From an uncultured Eubacteriales bacterium (lineage in GTDB: Bacteria > Bacillota > Clostridia > Peptostreptococcales > Anaerovoracaceae), in contig ONJN01000084.1 of assembly GCA_900318155.1 (NCBI GenBank), positions 1 through 38,595 of the forward strand: a stretch of 38,595 nucleotides of DNA. The letters are read 5' to 3'. Positions 1 through 7,467 of the stretch are shown here, in pieces. Made by a program: the position numbers and the translations under genes. The notes below the pieces were generated by a model. The model made no database searches and was not told the DNA's origin. It worked only from the letters and a program-made list of their open reading frames with translations. The stretch's first letter is position 1. Each line of letters starts with the position of its first letter.

Positions 1-4
1 CCAT
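1..4 (-). CDS. Start of a leftward gene cut by the window edge
   Basis: Only the start codon is visible: an ATG on the minus strand at positions 4-2, followed by one G. It is supported by a good Shine-Dalgarno sequence (AAGGAG on the minus strand, positions 17-12) at normal spacing and by a promoter-like region further right. Nothing can be said about the product. It would lie directly downstream of the response regulator gene and could be its target. Confidence 0.4.
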
Positions 5-39
5 ATCTTAACTCCTTTTATTCAAAATAGCTTCCCTTT

Positions 40-111
40 AAAATAGTCTTGTCACATATTGCTATTTTAATGTCTTTTGTCACGAATTACAATATTAAAA
101 AAAAATGTCAC
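40..111 (-). promoter_or_regulatory. Promoter region with three GTCAC repeats spaced exactly 28 bp
   Basis: GTCAC occurs at 51-55, 79-83 and 107-111 (GTGAC on the minus strand), with start-to-start distances of 28 and 28 bp. The first two copies share the longer pattern TTGTCAC followed by two bases and ATT. A minus-strand TATTTT at 45-40 could be the -10 box of the gene that starts at position 4; no good -35 box lies 17 bp upstream of it, as expected for an activator-dependent promoter. The adjacent response regulator is the obvious candidate binder, but this is inference. Confidence 0.45.
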
Positions 112-125
112 AAAACATTCTTTCA

Positions 126-920
126 TCAAATGCCATATTCTTTCATCAAAATATCCGCGAGTATTGATTCACCCCAGGTATATTCAGATAAAAATTCTCC
201 TTCAAATCTGTCCCGCAATTCCATTTTTTGTTCTTTCCAGGCATAATAATCACAGTCAAACAAATCTGTATTTACCATTTGTCCTCTTGCTGTTGAAATC
301 AGTAAATCTCCGATCCCGGCACTGTTAAGAGCGGTCTTCAGCCTTCGTAACGCATTGTAAAAAACAGTCATATTAACGTTGCTGTACGGCCTGTTCTCCC
401 AGACAATACCATATATTTCTTCATTACTGATCTCTTTCCCATGTTTAATAACGATCAAGGCAAGTATTTCTTTAGCTTTTCCCGTCAGGTTAACGGGAAT
501 ATTGTCTTTCTTTACGATGAACCTGCCAAAAGTCTGTATATAAATCTCTTTGTGCTGTCTTATTGCCAACATCCTTATCTTTTCCATCATTAGTTCAATG
601 ACTTCACGAGTATACGGTTTTACAAGATAATAATCCCCTCCGATTGCATTGAAGTCTGAAATGTATTCATCAAATGCTGTGATAAAGACTATGATAATAT
701 CCGGCCTGATATCACGTAGCTTTTCAGCAAGCGTGATACCGTTCATGACTGGCATTTCAACATCTAAAAATGCGATGTCCACCGGGTCTGTTTTCATATA
801 GGACAGAGCAAGCTCCGGGGCTTCGAACTGGCCGATCAGATTCAAATCTTTTATCCCTGCACTCAGTCTTGCAAACTTATGCATCATCAGGGGCTCGTCA
901 TCAACTATGATTGCTCTCAT
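126..920 (-). CDS. Response regulator, REC + winged helix + BTAD-like domain
   Basis: A 264-residue DNA-binding response regulator. Residues 1-118 form a receiver domain, with acidic residues near position 8, the phospho-acceptor Asp53 in LDVEMP, and Lys101 in LVKPY. Residues about 128-220 look like an OmpR-type winged helix, and the C-terminus (about 220-264, FDCDYYAW then EGEFLSEYTWGE) resembles the start of a bacterial transcriptional activator (BTAD/SARP-like) domain, which here is very short. The gene follows the histidine kinase with 3 bp between the kinase stop and this ATG; its Shine-Dalgarno GGAGGTGA overlaps the kinase stop, so the two are probably translationally coupled. The target is unknown; the repeats at 51-111 and the gene at the left edge are candidates. 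The regulator class is clear, the pathway is not. Confidence 0.85.
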   Translation of the reverse strand: MRAIIVDDEPLMMHKFARLSAGIKDLNLIGQFEAPELALSYMKTDPVDIAFLDVEMPVMNGITLAEKLRDIRPDIIIVFITAFDEYISDFNAIGGDYYLVKPYTREVIELMMEKIRMLAIRQHKEIYIQTFGRFIVKKDNIPVNLTGKAKEILALIVIKHGKEISNEEIYGIVWENRPYSNVNMTVFYNALRRLKTALNSAGIGDLLISTARGQMVNTDLFDCDYYAWKEQKMELRDRFEGEFLSEYTWGESILADILMKEYGI

Positions 921-923
921 TTG

Positions 924-2414
924 TCACCTCCTTGGTACATAAATGGTTATAAGGCTTCCCTCCCCTGGAACACTTTTTACTTTAAGATCTGCTCCCATAA
1001 CTTTCTCAAGTCTGAACTTTATATTCTTTATCCCGGTGGATTCTCCTTCGCCAGTACGTTGTCTTTTTTCGTAATCATCAACATCAAAGCCTATGCCATT
1101 ATCCTCAACCTCTACAATCCAGAAATCTTTTGTTTCTTTTGTGCGTATATAGACATCGCCGCCCTTTATACCTCTTCCGTATATTCCATGTCTGATTGCA
1201 TTTTCAACAATGGGCTGCACGGTTAAAGGAAGTATCGGAAATCTCGTATTTCCCAATTCGTAATGTGCTTTCAGCTTATTGCCAAAGCGCATCTTTTCGA
1301 TATTTATATAAGCTTTCACGTTATCAAGCTCCTGTGAAAATGAAAGCGGCTCATCTTTTTTCATCGCTCGTACACAGCTTCTGAGGTGTACTGTGAAGTC
1401 TCCCAGCAGATCTGACGCATATTCCGGATACATCAGGATAATTTCTTGTATAGATCCCAGCGCATTATAGAGAAAATGTGGCTGTATCTGACTCGTGAAG
1501 TTTCTGATGCGGCTCATCTTGAGCTCCTGTTCAAGCATATCCCTTTCTCTGTCAGCTTTCTGTTGTTCCGTTAAATCATAAATAACACAGAAAACATGGA
1601 TATCCTTTGAAGATTCCTCCTGATATAAGAAAAACAACTCTTTACAGGGCTGAACTCCGCCTTCATTCGTATACACCGAAAAGTACACCGATGAGCGCCG
1701 CTCTCCTCTTTTAAAACAGTTAAGGAGATATTCCCGTGAGCCCATCTCCTGATACTTTTCTCTGTTTTCAATTATAAGATTTTCGCATATCCAGGTATGC
1801 ATTTTATCATATTCCGAGATTTCTTCAAGTGAAGGAAGCCTCTTAATAAACCGCTTATCAATATCAAGAAGATCATCAGATTTTTCCAACAGGATATCTT
1901 TGCTGATGTTTGCTTCCATATAGGCAGCCGCGCTTGCAAGGACAGCTTTCATGTGATTGACTTCTCTTTGCTGCATTGCGCGGAGTTCTTCCCGGTGCAG
2001 TTCCTCCTGTCTCATCGCAGTATCTACATTCTTGATTCCCATAAAAACATGCATACCGTCATCCATTGGTTGAAAAACTGCTATTATTTGATGATAGATT
2101 TCTTCTCCGTCCCTCTTTATCCTGTAAAAAAACGTGTAGTATTTTTCTTTTTCAAGGCCACTAATAATATTGTCTTTACTGAGCATTTTCAGAACATAAT
2201 CCTTATCCTCCGGAGCTATTATCTCTGCAGCTTTACTACGCAAACCTTGAAAAAAATCTTCTCCGCATTTATCGAGCTGCAGCTCTTTATATGCATCGCT
2301 TTCATGAAAACTTCTATATTCATTGGTATCAAGGTTTATATCATAAATCGTCTCATAGTTTTCAAAAAGAGCCTTTGCAATCAGTTCATAATCTATACTT
2401 ATATCCTTGTTCAA
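924..2414 (-). CDS. Cytosolic LytS-type sensor histidine kinase
   Basis: A 496-residue kinase of the LytS/His_kinase (PF06580) type, which phosphorylates a partner response regulator, here the gene just downstream. His313 lies in the family motif QIQPHFLYNALGSI. The ATPase domain follows, with N-box PIVENAIRHG (401-410), DNGIGF (438-443) and a glycine-rich TGIKN segment near 460. The first 285 residues have no hydrophobic segment and read like two PAS-type sensory domains (about 20-130 and 170-285), so the signal is probably sensed in the cytoplasm. A short coiled stretch around 285-305 joins sensor and kinase core. The start codon is TTG at 2414-2412, chosen because GGGAGG lies nine bases upstream and no ATG follows in the early conserved part. 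The signal is unknown. Confidence 0.88.
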   Translation of the reverse strand: MNKDISIDYELIAKALFENYETIYDINLDTNEYRSFHESDAYKELQLDKCGEDFFQGLRSKAAEIIAPEDKDYVLKMLSKDNIISGLEKEKYYTFFYRIKRDGEEIYHQIIAVFQPMDDGMHVFMGIKNVDTAMRQEELHREELRAMQQREVNHMKAVLASAAAYMEANISKDILLEKSDDLLDIDKRFIKRLPSLEEISEYDKMHTWICENLIIENREKYQEMGSREYLLNCFKRGERRSSVYFSVYTNEGGVQPCKELFFLYQEESSKDIHVFCVIYDLTEQQKADRERDMLEQELKMSRIRNFTSQIQPHFLYNALGSIQEIILMYPEYASDLLGDFTVHLRSCVRAMKKDEPLSFSQELDNVKAYINIEKMRFGNKLKAHYELGNTRFPILPLTVQPIVENAIRHGIYGRGIKGGDVYIRTKETKDFWIVEVEDNGIGFDVDDYEKRQRTGEGESTGIKNIKFRLEKVMGADLKVKSVPGEGSLITIYVPRR

Positions 2415-2434
2415 ACTGATCAGCCTCCCTTCGC

Positions 2435-2480
2435 ACTGATTATCAGTCTTCTGTTTAATTTCCTGACAAAATCATAACAT
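2435..2480 (-). promoter_or_regulatory. Likely promoter and palindrome upstream of the kinase operon
   Basis: A 13-bp palindrome, ACTGAT-T-ATCAGT (2435-2447), contains a minus-strand GATAAT that could serve as a -10 box. TTGTCA lies about 19 bp upstream of it, a long spacer, so the promoter call is weak. The palindrome overlaps the putative -10 and could be a repressor site. Confidence 0.3.
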
Positions 2481-2491
2481 TGAAAAAAACA

Positions 2492-2548
2492 GTTCTCAAG
2501 TTGTTTAGATGCAGAGAACCCGCCTGCAATTTAAGCAGGCAGGTTCTC
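2492..2548 (-). terminator. Terminator-like hairpin downstream of the surface protein gene
   Basis: GAGAACC (2514-2520) pairs with GGTTCTC (2542-2548), and inside it GCCTGC (2522-2527) pairs with GCAGGC (2535-2540) around a 7-base loop. The hairpin lies 25 bp past the stop of the leftward surface protein gene. No T-run follows directly on the minus strand. A third copy, GTTCTC at 2492-2497, can pair with the 2514-2519 arm instead, and its minus-strand sequence GAGAAC is followed by TG and seven T residues. A two-stage or alternative terminator is therefore possible. Confidence 0.55.
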
Positions 2549-2572
2549 CCTTTGCATTAAAACCATAGATAG

Positions 2573-5458
2573 TTATCCGGACCTTCTCTTACGTGTATAC
2601 AGCACTGCCAGAATAACCGATGCTGCAAACATCGCTATAATATACCCATAGGCATTAGTTTCATCCCCTGTCATTGGAGAAGGTGTCGTTGTCTTCTTTA
2701 CGATCGTTGTAACAAATGGTGCAACGTCCTTCTTTTTAACAAATGGCGGGACGTCTTTCCTTTTAACGAACGGAGCGGCATCTTTCTTCGAATTCCTGAC
2801 CGTAAATCCTTTTTCTGTATTCCCCGCGATTTCTGAAGAGTACCCTTCGATGATGTCTTCTTTAAGTGTATATTCTATTTTATCCCCTTTTGAAGTATAT
2901 ACGGCCAGATTATTAAAGCAATACTTCCATCCGCACTCTGCACTTATTTTGGCTGACTGAATTTCTTCTCCGTCTGCAAAGAGTCTTACCGTTACCTCTT
3001 CAGCCGGACTGCCTATCCATATCTTCGTCACATTAATGGACCGCATTTTTGTGTTGGTATTCTTAATGATAAAGCCATCCTGTGCATTCCCGTAAATATT
3101 TGTATCATAATCTGTAACTTTCTCTTCTTGTACTGTATATTCTATTTCTTTGCCGTTTTTGTATTTTTCAAGGTCTGCAAATGTATACTGCCAGTTATTC
3201 TCTGCACTAAGCTTTATAGAATTCACCTTATTTCCGTCCGCCATCAGATTAATTGTTACACTGTCTGTCTTCGGACCATCCCAAATCTTAGTAACAGGTA
3301 CAGAAACTTTTCCGGATACTGTATTAATGACCGTATAACCATCTTCTGCAGTTCCGCTGATTCCGGTTATATAACCATCCACCGGATCCTCCCGAATTTC
3401 ATATTTAATTTCATGGCCATCTTTTTCATCATACTTAGGAAGATCTGTAAAGGTGTGCTTCCAGCCTTTTGATGAATCAAGCAGTACATCTTTTATCTCT
3501 TCATCATCTGCTATAAGCCGGATGGTTGCATTATTACCCGCCTTCCCTACCCACTTTTTTTCAACTGGAATATCGATTGTCTCTGTCTTTTTATTTGTGA
3601 ACTTAAAACCATCTTTCTGGTTTCCTTCTTTTTCTGCCTCATAACCAGGAATCGTTTGTTCCTCAACCTGATATTCCCATTCAATATCCGTTCCTGTTAC
3701 GTACTTTTCCAGATTGTCAAAAGATCCGCTCCAGCCGTTCCCGTCATTTAATATGAGTGTGTTTGGAAGAACTTCTTCTTTTGTAATACCATCCCTGGTG
3801 TAGGATCGTTTTATGGAAAAGGCTGCCGATTCTTTCTTAGGTCCAATCCAGGCCTTTGACACAGGAACAGAAACAGATGCCGGTTTGTTTATTATGGTTT
3901 TAAAAGCAATCTTCGTTTCACTATTGAAATCATCTGTCTCAATAAGGTATTCCTCTCCCTCCGGAGCCACATACCCTGCAGGAGCCTGTATTTCAATAAT
4001 TTTGTACCTGTCTTTGAGGAGACCCTTTATTTCTCCGTTTCCGTTTTCATCTGTTGTTATCTGCCCTGCAGATTCATTAGTAGATATCCTTATTACATCG
4101 AAAATCCCTCCTTTCAGTGCTTCGCCGTCTTCACCCTGCTTATGGATCTTTATGGAGTAAACATACCCTTCAGCCGAACCTCCCGCTTCAACATATGTTG
4201 TTGTTGTCTCATGAGGAACGGCATTCAGCCCGCTGCCATTGAGAGTTGCTTTGTTATTAACCTTCTCTCCGTCAACCATGTCATACGAAGCAACTGCGTT
4301 ATAAAAAATCTGAAACGCGTCACTCGACGCTATATCTCCAAGGTCGATAGAAAAACCGGTTTTATCTTCATTGAATTTAATATCATACTGTGAAGTAACA
4401 TCGGAAGAATTAACCAGATGCCAATCACCATGCACCTTCTCCCAACTTCCTTTATATATTCTGAATGAAGATGGATCTATTGTAAAACCCGCACTTTGCA
4501 TCAAATCCGTTACAGACGCGTTTTTTATTTCCTCTTGCCTTGTGTTAATACTTAAATGAAACTGTATAGTTCTGCTGTTTATCGGATCTCCGCTCTTGCT
4601 CAGGTAAAATGGACCTGGATCAGGTATGCCGACAAAGTGCACACTGCCGCCATAGACGGTCGTGCCGTCTACATCAAAATTCAGCGGGATGTCTTCTTCG
4701 CCGTCAACAAGGCTTCTTTCAATCCTTACATAAAACTTGAAATTACCTTTCACACCCGAATGAGTCTCGGGATAATCGGTATATGTAAGTGTGATAATCT
4801 TATCCTCACCATTTACTGCTGCATTTGCTACCACATTGCCATTTTCATCTGTGATAACAAAATCATGTGTCTGGCTGAATCTGAGTTTTTCAGGAAGCGT
4901 GATTGTTGTTGTATCGCCTGCTTTTACTTTATTGTCCGGAAGTGCAAACTCCGCGTTTATTCTGAACACCTGCCATTGTTCTATATCTTCTGCAGGCCCG
5001 CTCCCATCCTGAAGCAACGCTTCAATTTTCGTTATAACATCATTATGTACCGCACGTTTCGGTGCTTCTAACAATACTTTTTCTTCAGTTACTTTCTCTC
5101 GTGCATTCCGTGTAGTTCCTTCTTTTTTTCTCGTTGTTTCTTTTGTACTTTGTGCCGATTCTTCTTTTTCTGTCGATTCTTTTTTTTCTTTATCAAACAC
5201 TTCTGACTGTTTTTCTTCTTTCTGTGTTTCCCCTTTTTCTGAGACGGTTTGCTTTTTGTCTTCTTCATTCTCGCCGTCTGCAGCTGCGTTTGGTGACTTT
5301 TCAATGGGTGCCTCCTCAATCTGTTCAGCACTTTGTGCCGAACTTACTTCAGGTTCTGCATCTGCCTGCGCAAAAACAATGAAACTGCTACAAAAAAACA
5401 GTGATAAACACATCAATAAACTGAGTGCTGCTGCGAATCCCTTCCTCTTACCGTACAT
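2573..5458 (-). CDS. Cna_B-repeat surface adhesin with SPMTG sorting signal
   Basis: A 961-residue cell-wall protein. Residues 1-33 are a signal peptide (KRK, a hydrophobic core, VFAQADA). Residues 34-134 are a Glu/Lys/Thr-rich low-complexity stalk. About 135-425 resembles the paired Ig-like adhesive domains of Gram-positive surface proteins. About 432-522 is a SpaA-like domain (ALKGGIFDV ... IQAPAGYV). Four Cna_B repeats follow at about 525-622, 627-712, 716-800 and 805-889, each starting with a VxKxWxG-type strand and ending near GY...GF...N. A tail with PFVKRKDVP, PFVKKKDVA and PFVTT repeats (896-918) leads to SPMTG (927-931), a membrane segment (about 938-955) and RKRRSG. The motif fits the (S/P)PxTG variant used by clostridial sortases rather than LPxTG. 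No sortase gene is in the window. The Shine-Dalgarno AAAGGAGG is well placed. Ligand unknown. Confidence 0.9.
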   Translation of the reverse strand: MYGKRKGFAAALSLLMCLSLFFCSSFIVFAQADAEPEVSSAQSAEQIEEAPIEKSPNAAADGENEEDKKQTVSEKGETQKEEKQSEVFDKEKKESTEKEESAQSTKETTRKKEGTTRNAREKVTEEKVLLEAPKRAVHNDVITKIEALLQDGSGPAEDIEQWQVFRINAEFALPDNKVKAGDTTTITLPEKLRFSQTHDFVITDENGNVVANAAVNGEDKIITLTYTDYPETHSGVKGNFKFYVRIERSLVDGEEDIPLNFDVDGTTVYGGSVHFVGIPDPGPFYLSKSGDPINSRTIQFHLSINTRQEEIKNASVTDLMQSAGFTIDPSSFRIYKGSWEKVHGDWHLVNSSDVTSQYDIKFNEDKTGFSIDLGDIASSDAFQIFYNAVASYDMVDGEKVNNKATLNGSGLNAVPHETTTTYVEAGGSAEGYVYSIKIHKQGEDGEALKGGIFDVIRISTNESAGQITTDENGNGEIKGLLKDRYKIIEIQAPAGYVAPEGEEYLIETDDFNSETKIAFKTIINKPASVSVPVSKAWIGPKKESAAFSIKRSYTRDGITKEEVLPNTLILNDGNGWSGSFDNLEKYVTGTDIEWEYQVEEQTIPGYEAEKEGNQKDGFKFTNKKTETIDIPVEKKWVGKAGNNATIRLIADDEEIKDVLLDSSKGWKHTFTDLPKYDEKDGHEIKYEIREDPVDGYITGISGTAEDGYTVINTVSGKVSVPVTKIWDGPKTDSVTINLMADGNKVNSIKLSAENNWQYTFADLEKYKNGKEIEYTVQEEKVTDYDTNIYGNAQDGFIIKNTNTKMRSINVTKIWIGSPAEEVTVRLFADGEEIQSAKISAECGWKYCFNNLAVYTSKGDKIEYTLKEDIIEGYSSEIAGNTEKGFTVRNSKKDAAPFVKRKDVPPFVKKKDVAPFVTTIVKKTTTPSPMTGDETNAYGYIIAMFAASVILAVLYTRKRRSG

Positions 5459-5595
5459 GCGCTTCCTCCTTTAAGATTGGTTTTTGTGTCTTCCGGCAAT
5501 CAGCTCAGTAATCTTTCACACTGCGCCAATCAAAGCTGTTGATATTATAGGCTTTCGGCACTAACGCACTACTAACAAATCTTAACAATGAGTAA

Positions 5596-5647
5596 CAATG
5601 TTTAATCTTTGCCTGCATTCTGTTATAATAAGAATTATTAAACATTG
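5596..5647 (+). promoter_or_regulatory. Promoter of the acyl-CoA dehydrogenase gene inside a perfect inverted repeat
   Basis: TATAAT at 5624-5629 is preceded by TG at 5621-5622, an extended -10, and by TTTAAT at 5601-5606 with a 17-bp spacer. The promoter is flanked by a perfect 11-bp inverted repeat, CAATGTTTAAT (5596-5606) and ATTAAACATTG (5637-5647), whose arms start 41 bp apart. AACAATG also occurs at 5584-5590 and 5594-5600. This arrangement suggests a regulator binding on both sides of the -10; its identity is unknown. Confidence 0.6.
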
Positions 5648-5678
5648 CTGGCAGATATCAAAGAAAGGCAGATAAATT

Positions 5679-6827
5679 ATGGATTTTAGTTTAAGCAAAA
5701 CACAACTTGAAGTACAGGAAAAAGTCAGAGAATACGCGCAGAAGGTTGTTGCGCCGGGTGCGATTGCCCGCGATGACAGCAAAGAATTTCCGGAAGAAAT
5801 CGTTAAAGGAATGGCAAAGGAAGGCTTTGTCGGAATTCCGATCCCGAAGGAATTCGGAGGTCAGGGACTGGGATACCAGGAATACGCGATTGCCATGGAA
5901 GAACTGTCCAAGGTGGATGCCGGCGTCAGCGTCGCACTGACCGTAAACACCTCTCTCTACGGCGGAACCATCCTTACTTCGGATGCCACGCCGGAACAGA
6001 TCGAAAAATTCTTCGGACCAGTTATCCGGGGCGAAAAAATCGGCTGCTTCGGTCTGACTGAACCATCCGCAGGCTCCGATGTCGCGGGCGCACTGACAAT
6101 GGCCGTTAAAGACGGCGACGACTGGGTCATCAACGGCAGCAAATGTTTCATCACCAACGGCCCGGTAGCGGACTACATCGCACTCTTCGCTTACACAGAC
6201 AAAGACCTCGGCCCGGCAAAGAGCATGGCCTGCTTCATCGTACCGACAGATACAGAAGGTCTCGTTTTCGGCGACCGTCACAACACGAGCGGAATTCACT
6301 GCGGGCAGGTCGGCGAGTTCTACTTCAATGATATGCGTATCCCGAACGAGAACATGATCTGCGAATCGGGTGAAGGATTCAAGCTCGCAATGAAGGTTCT
6401 GGACAGCGGCCGTATCGGCGTTGCCGCGCAGGCACTGGGGATTGCCGAAGGCGCTTTTGAAATCGCCAAAGAATACATGAAGGAACGTGTGCAGTTCGGA
6501 AAACCGATCTGGAAGAATCAGTACCTCGGATTCAAGATGGCTGAACTGGAAATCGACATCGACAACGCGAGACACCTGGTCTACCGCGCCGCATGGGAAA
6601 GGGACAATAACATCAGCACATACGGAATCTCTGCGGCAAAGGCAAAACTCTACGCCAGTGACTGCGCGATGCGTGTTACGACAGACGCCATCCAGGTCAT
6701 GGGTGGAAGCGGCTACATGAAGGAATACCAGGTAGAGCGTATGTTCCGCGATGCCAAGATCACACAAATCTACGAGGGCACCAACGAAATCCAGAGACTG
6801 GTTCTGAGCAACGCGCTCTTCCGCTAA
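5679..6827 (+). CDS. Acyl-CoA dehydrogenase (short-chain/butyryl-CoA dehydrogenase type)
   Basis: A 382-residue FAD enzyme that would oxidise or reduce the alpha-beta bond of an acyl-CoA in the cytoplasm, passing electrons to an electron-transfer flavoprotein. All three domains are present: the alpha-helical N-terminus, the beta domain with CFGLTEPSAGSD (123-134), and the C-terminal helical bundle with MGGSGYMKEYQVERMFRDAKI. The catalytic base is Glu366 in QIYEGTNEIQR, the position used by short-chain and butyryl-CoA dehydrogenases. The segment GIHCGQVGEFYFNDMRIP (205-222) departs from the usual GIRxS-type sequence, so substrate choice may differ. Length is normal. The start is fixed by GAAAGGCAG upstream and the conserved DFSLSKTQ opening. 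A free ETF-alpha FAD domain follows after 4 bp, implying joint expression. Whether it works in butyrate formation or in acyl oxidation cannot be read from sequence. Confidence 0.92.
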   Translation: MDFSLSKTQLEVQEKVREYAQKVVAPGAIARDDSKEFPEEIVKGMAKEGFVGIPIPKEFGGQGLGYQEYAIAMEELSKVDAGVSVALTVNTSLYGGTILTSDATPEQIEKFFGPVIRGEKIGCFGLTEPSAGSDVAGALTMAVKDGDDWVINGSKCFITNGPVADYIALFAYTDKDLGPAKSMACFIVPTDTEGLVFGDRHNTSGIHCGQVGEFYFNDMRIPNENMICESGEGFKLAMKVLDSGRIGVAAQALGIAEGAFEIAKEYMKERVQFGKPIWKNQYLGFKMAELEIDIDNARHLVYRAAWERDNNISTYGISAAKAKLYASDCAMRVTTDAIQVMGGSGYMKEYQVERMFRDAKITQIYEGTNEIQRLVLSNALFR

Positions 6828-6831
6828 AGCC

Positions 6832-7389
6832 ATGCAGAAACGTGATATTAACGATAAGATTCAGTCAGTTCTTAAAGATGTGATCCTTCCGATCCTCGAG
6901 CTCCCGGATCCGAAAATTGTGGTTTCAGGCGGCCGAGGTGTCGGAAGCGCGGAGGGTTTCCGGCTTGTGGAAAACCTCGCGGAAACGCTCCGCAATAAAA
7001 TCGAAGCATCGAAAAAAAACAACGAGGCATCACCTGATACAGAGACAGAGATATCATTAATGATTTCCGGCGACTCAGATAGTATTCCCTGGGGACCACT
7101 TAATAAATCACCGGTCTCAGTCGGGGCGTCGCGCGCGGCCGTTGTATCTGGTTTCGCGCCGAGAAAATATCTGATCGGCATTAACGGTCGTACAGTTACA
7201 CCAGATCTGTATATTGCCTGCGGTATCTCCGGTTCTCTTCAACATCGGTTCGGAATGACCGATTCCAAACAGATACTGGCAATAAACGACGATCACACTG
7301 TACCAATCTTTGAGATCGCAACAGCTGGAATCATTGGCGATCTGCACGAGATTCTGCCGATACTGACAGAACAGCTGAAGACCTTTTGA
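6832..7389 (+). CDS. Stand-alone ETF alpha-type FAD-binding domain
   Basis: 185 residues that match only the C-terminal FAD domain of electron-transfer flavoprotein alpha subunits, which are normally well over 300 residues. Visible family motifs are VVSGGRGVGS (30-39), VGASRAAV (97-104), GISGSLQH (131-138) with the flavin-contacting Gln-His, AINDD (150-154) and GIIGDL (166-171). The usual VGQTGK reads IGINGR (115-120), so two conserved positions near the flavin have changed. A polar insert of about 40 residues (56-94) sits between the first motif and VGASRA. There is no ETF-alpha N-terminal domain and no ETF-beta gene nearby. The gene starts 4 bp after the dehydrogenase stop and ends at a strong terminator, so it is a two-gene unit. 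It may be a small flavin carrier dedicated to the dehydrogenase, or a decayed etfA; the intact frame and family motifs favour a functional protein. Confidence 0.85.
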   Translation: MQKRDINDKIQSVLKDVILPILELPDPKIVVSGGRGVGSAEGFRLVENLAETLRNKIEASKKNNEASPDTETEISLMISGDSDSIPWGPLNKSPVSVGASRAAVVSGFAPRKYLIGINGRTVTPDLYIACGISGSLQHRFGMTDSKQILAINDDHTVPIFEIATAGIIGDLHEILPILTEQLKTF

Positions 7390-7413
7390 CAGTGACTAAG
7401 AAAAAAAAGTGAA

Positions 7414-7451
7414 GCTGGCGCATTTAATTTCAAATGCGCCAGCCCTTTTTT
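7414..7451. terminator. Bidirectional intrinsic terminator
   Basis: A 12-bp perfect stem, GCTGGCGCATTT (7414-7425) with AAATGCGCCAGC (7432-7443), has a 6-base loop and is followed by a T-run on the plus strand (7446-7451). On the minus strand it is followed by a run of eight T residues (7409-7402). It separates the convergent ETF-like gene and the metallo-hydrolase gene. Confidence 0.92.
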
Positions 7452-7467
7452 GGTTGTCGTCGTCTTC

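Noticed and set aside
2690..2790. Short repeats that might be a CRISPR array
   Set aside because: The repeats encode the PFVKKKDV tail of the adhesin, lack spacers and stay in frame.
5035..5360. Extra open frames in both directions over the adhesin stalk
   Set aside because: They are by-products of the repetitive Lys/Glu/Thr codons of the surface protein gene.
5571..5600. Possible Rex site (TTAACAA half)
   Set aside because: Only one half-site is present; the matching TTGTTAA arm at the required spacing is missing.
5691..6833. A 380-codon open frame on the minus strand
   Set aside because: It lies wholly antisense to the well-supported acyl-CoA dehydrogenase gene, shows no protein family features, and results from codon bias of that gene.
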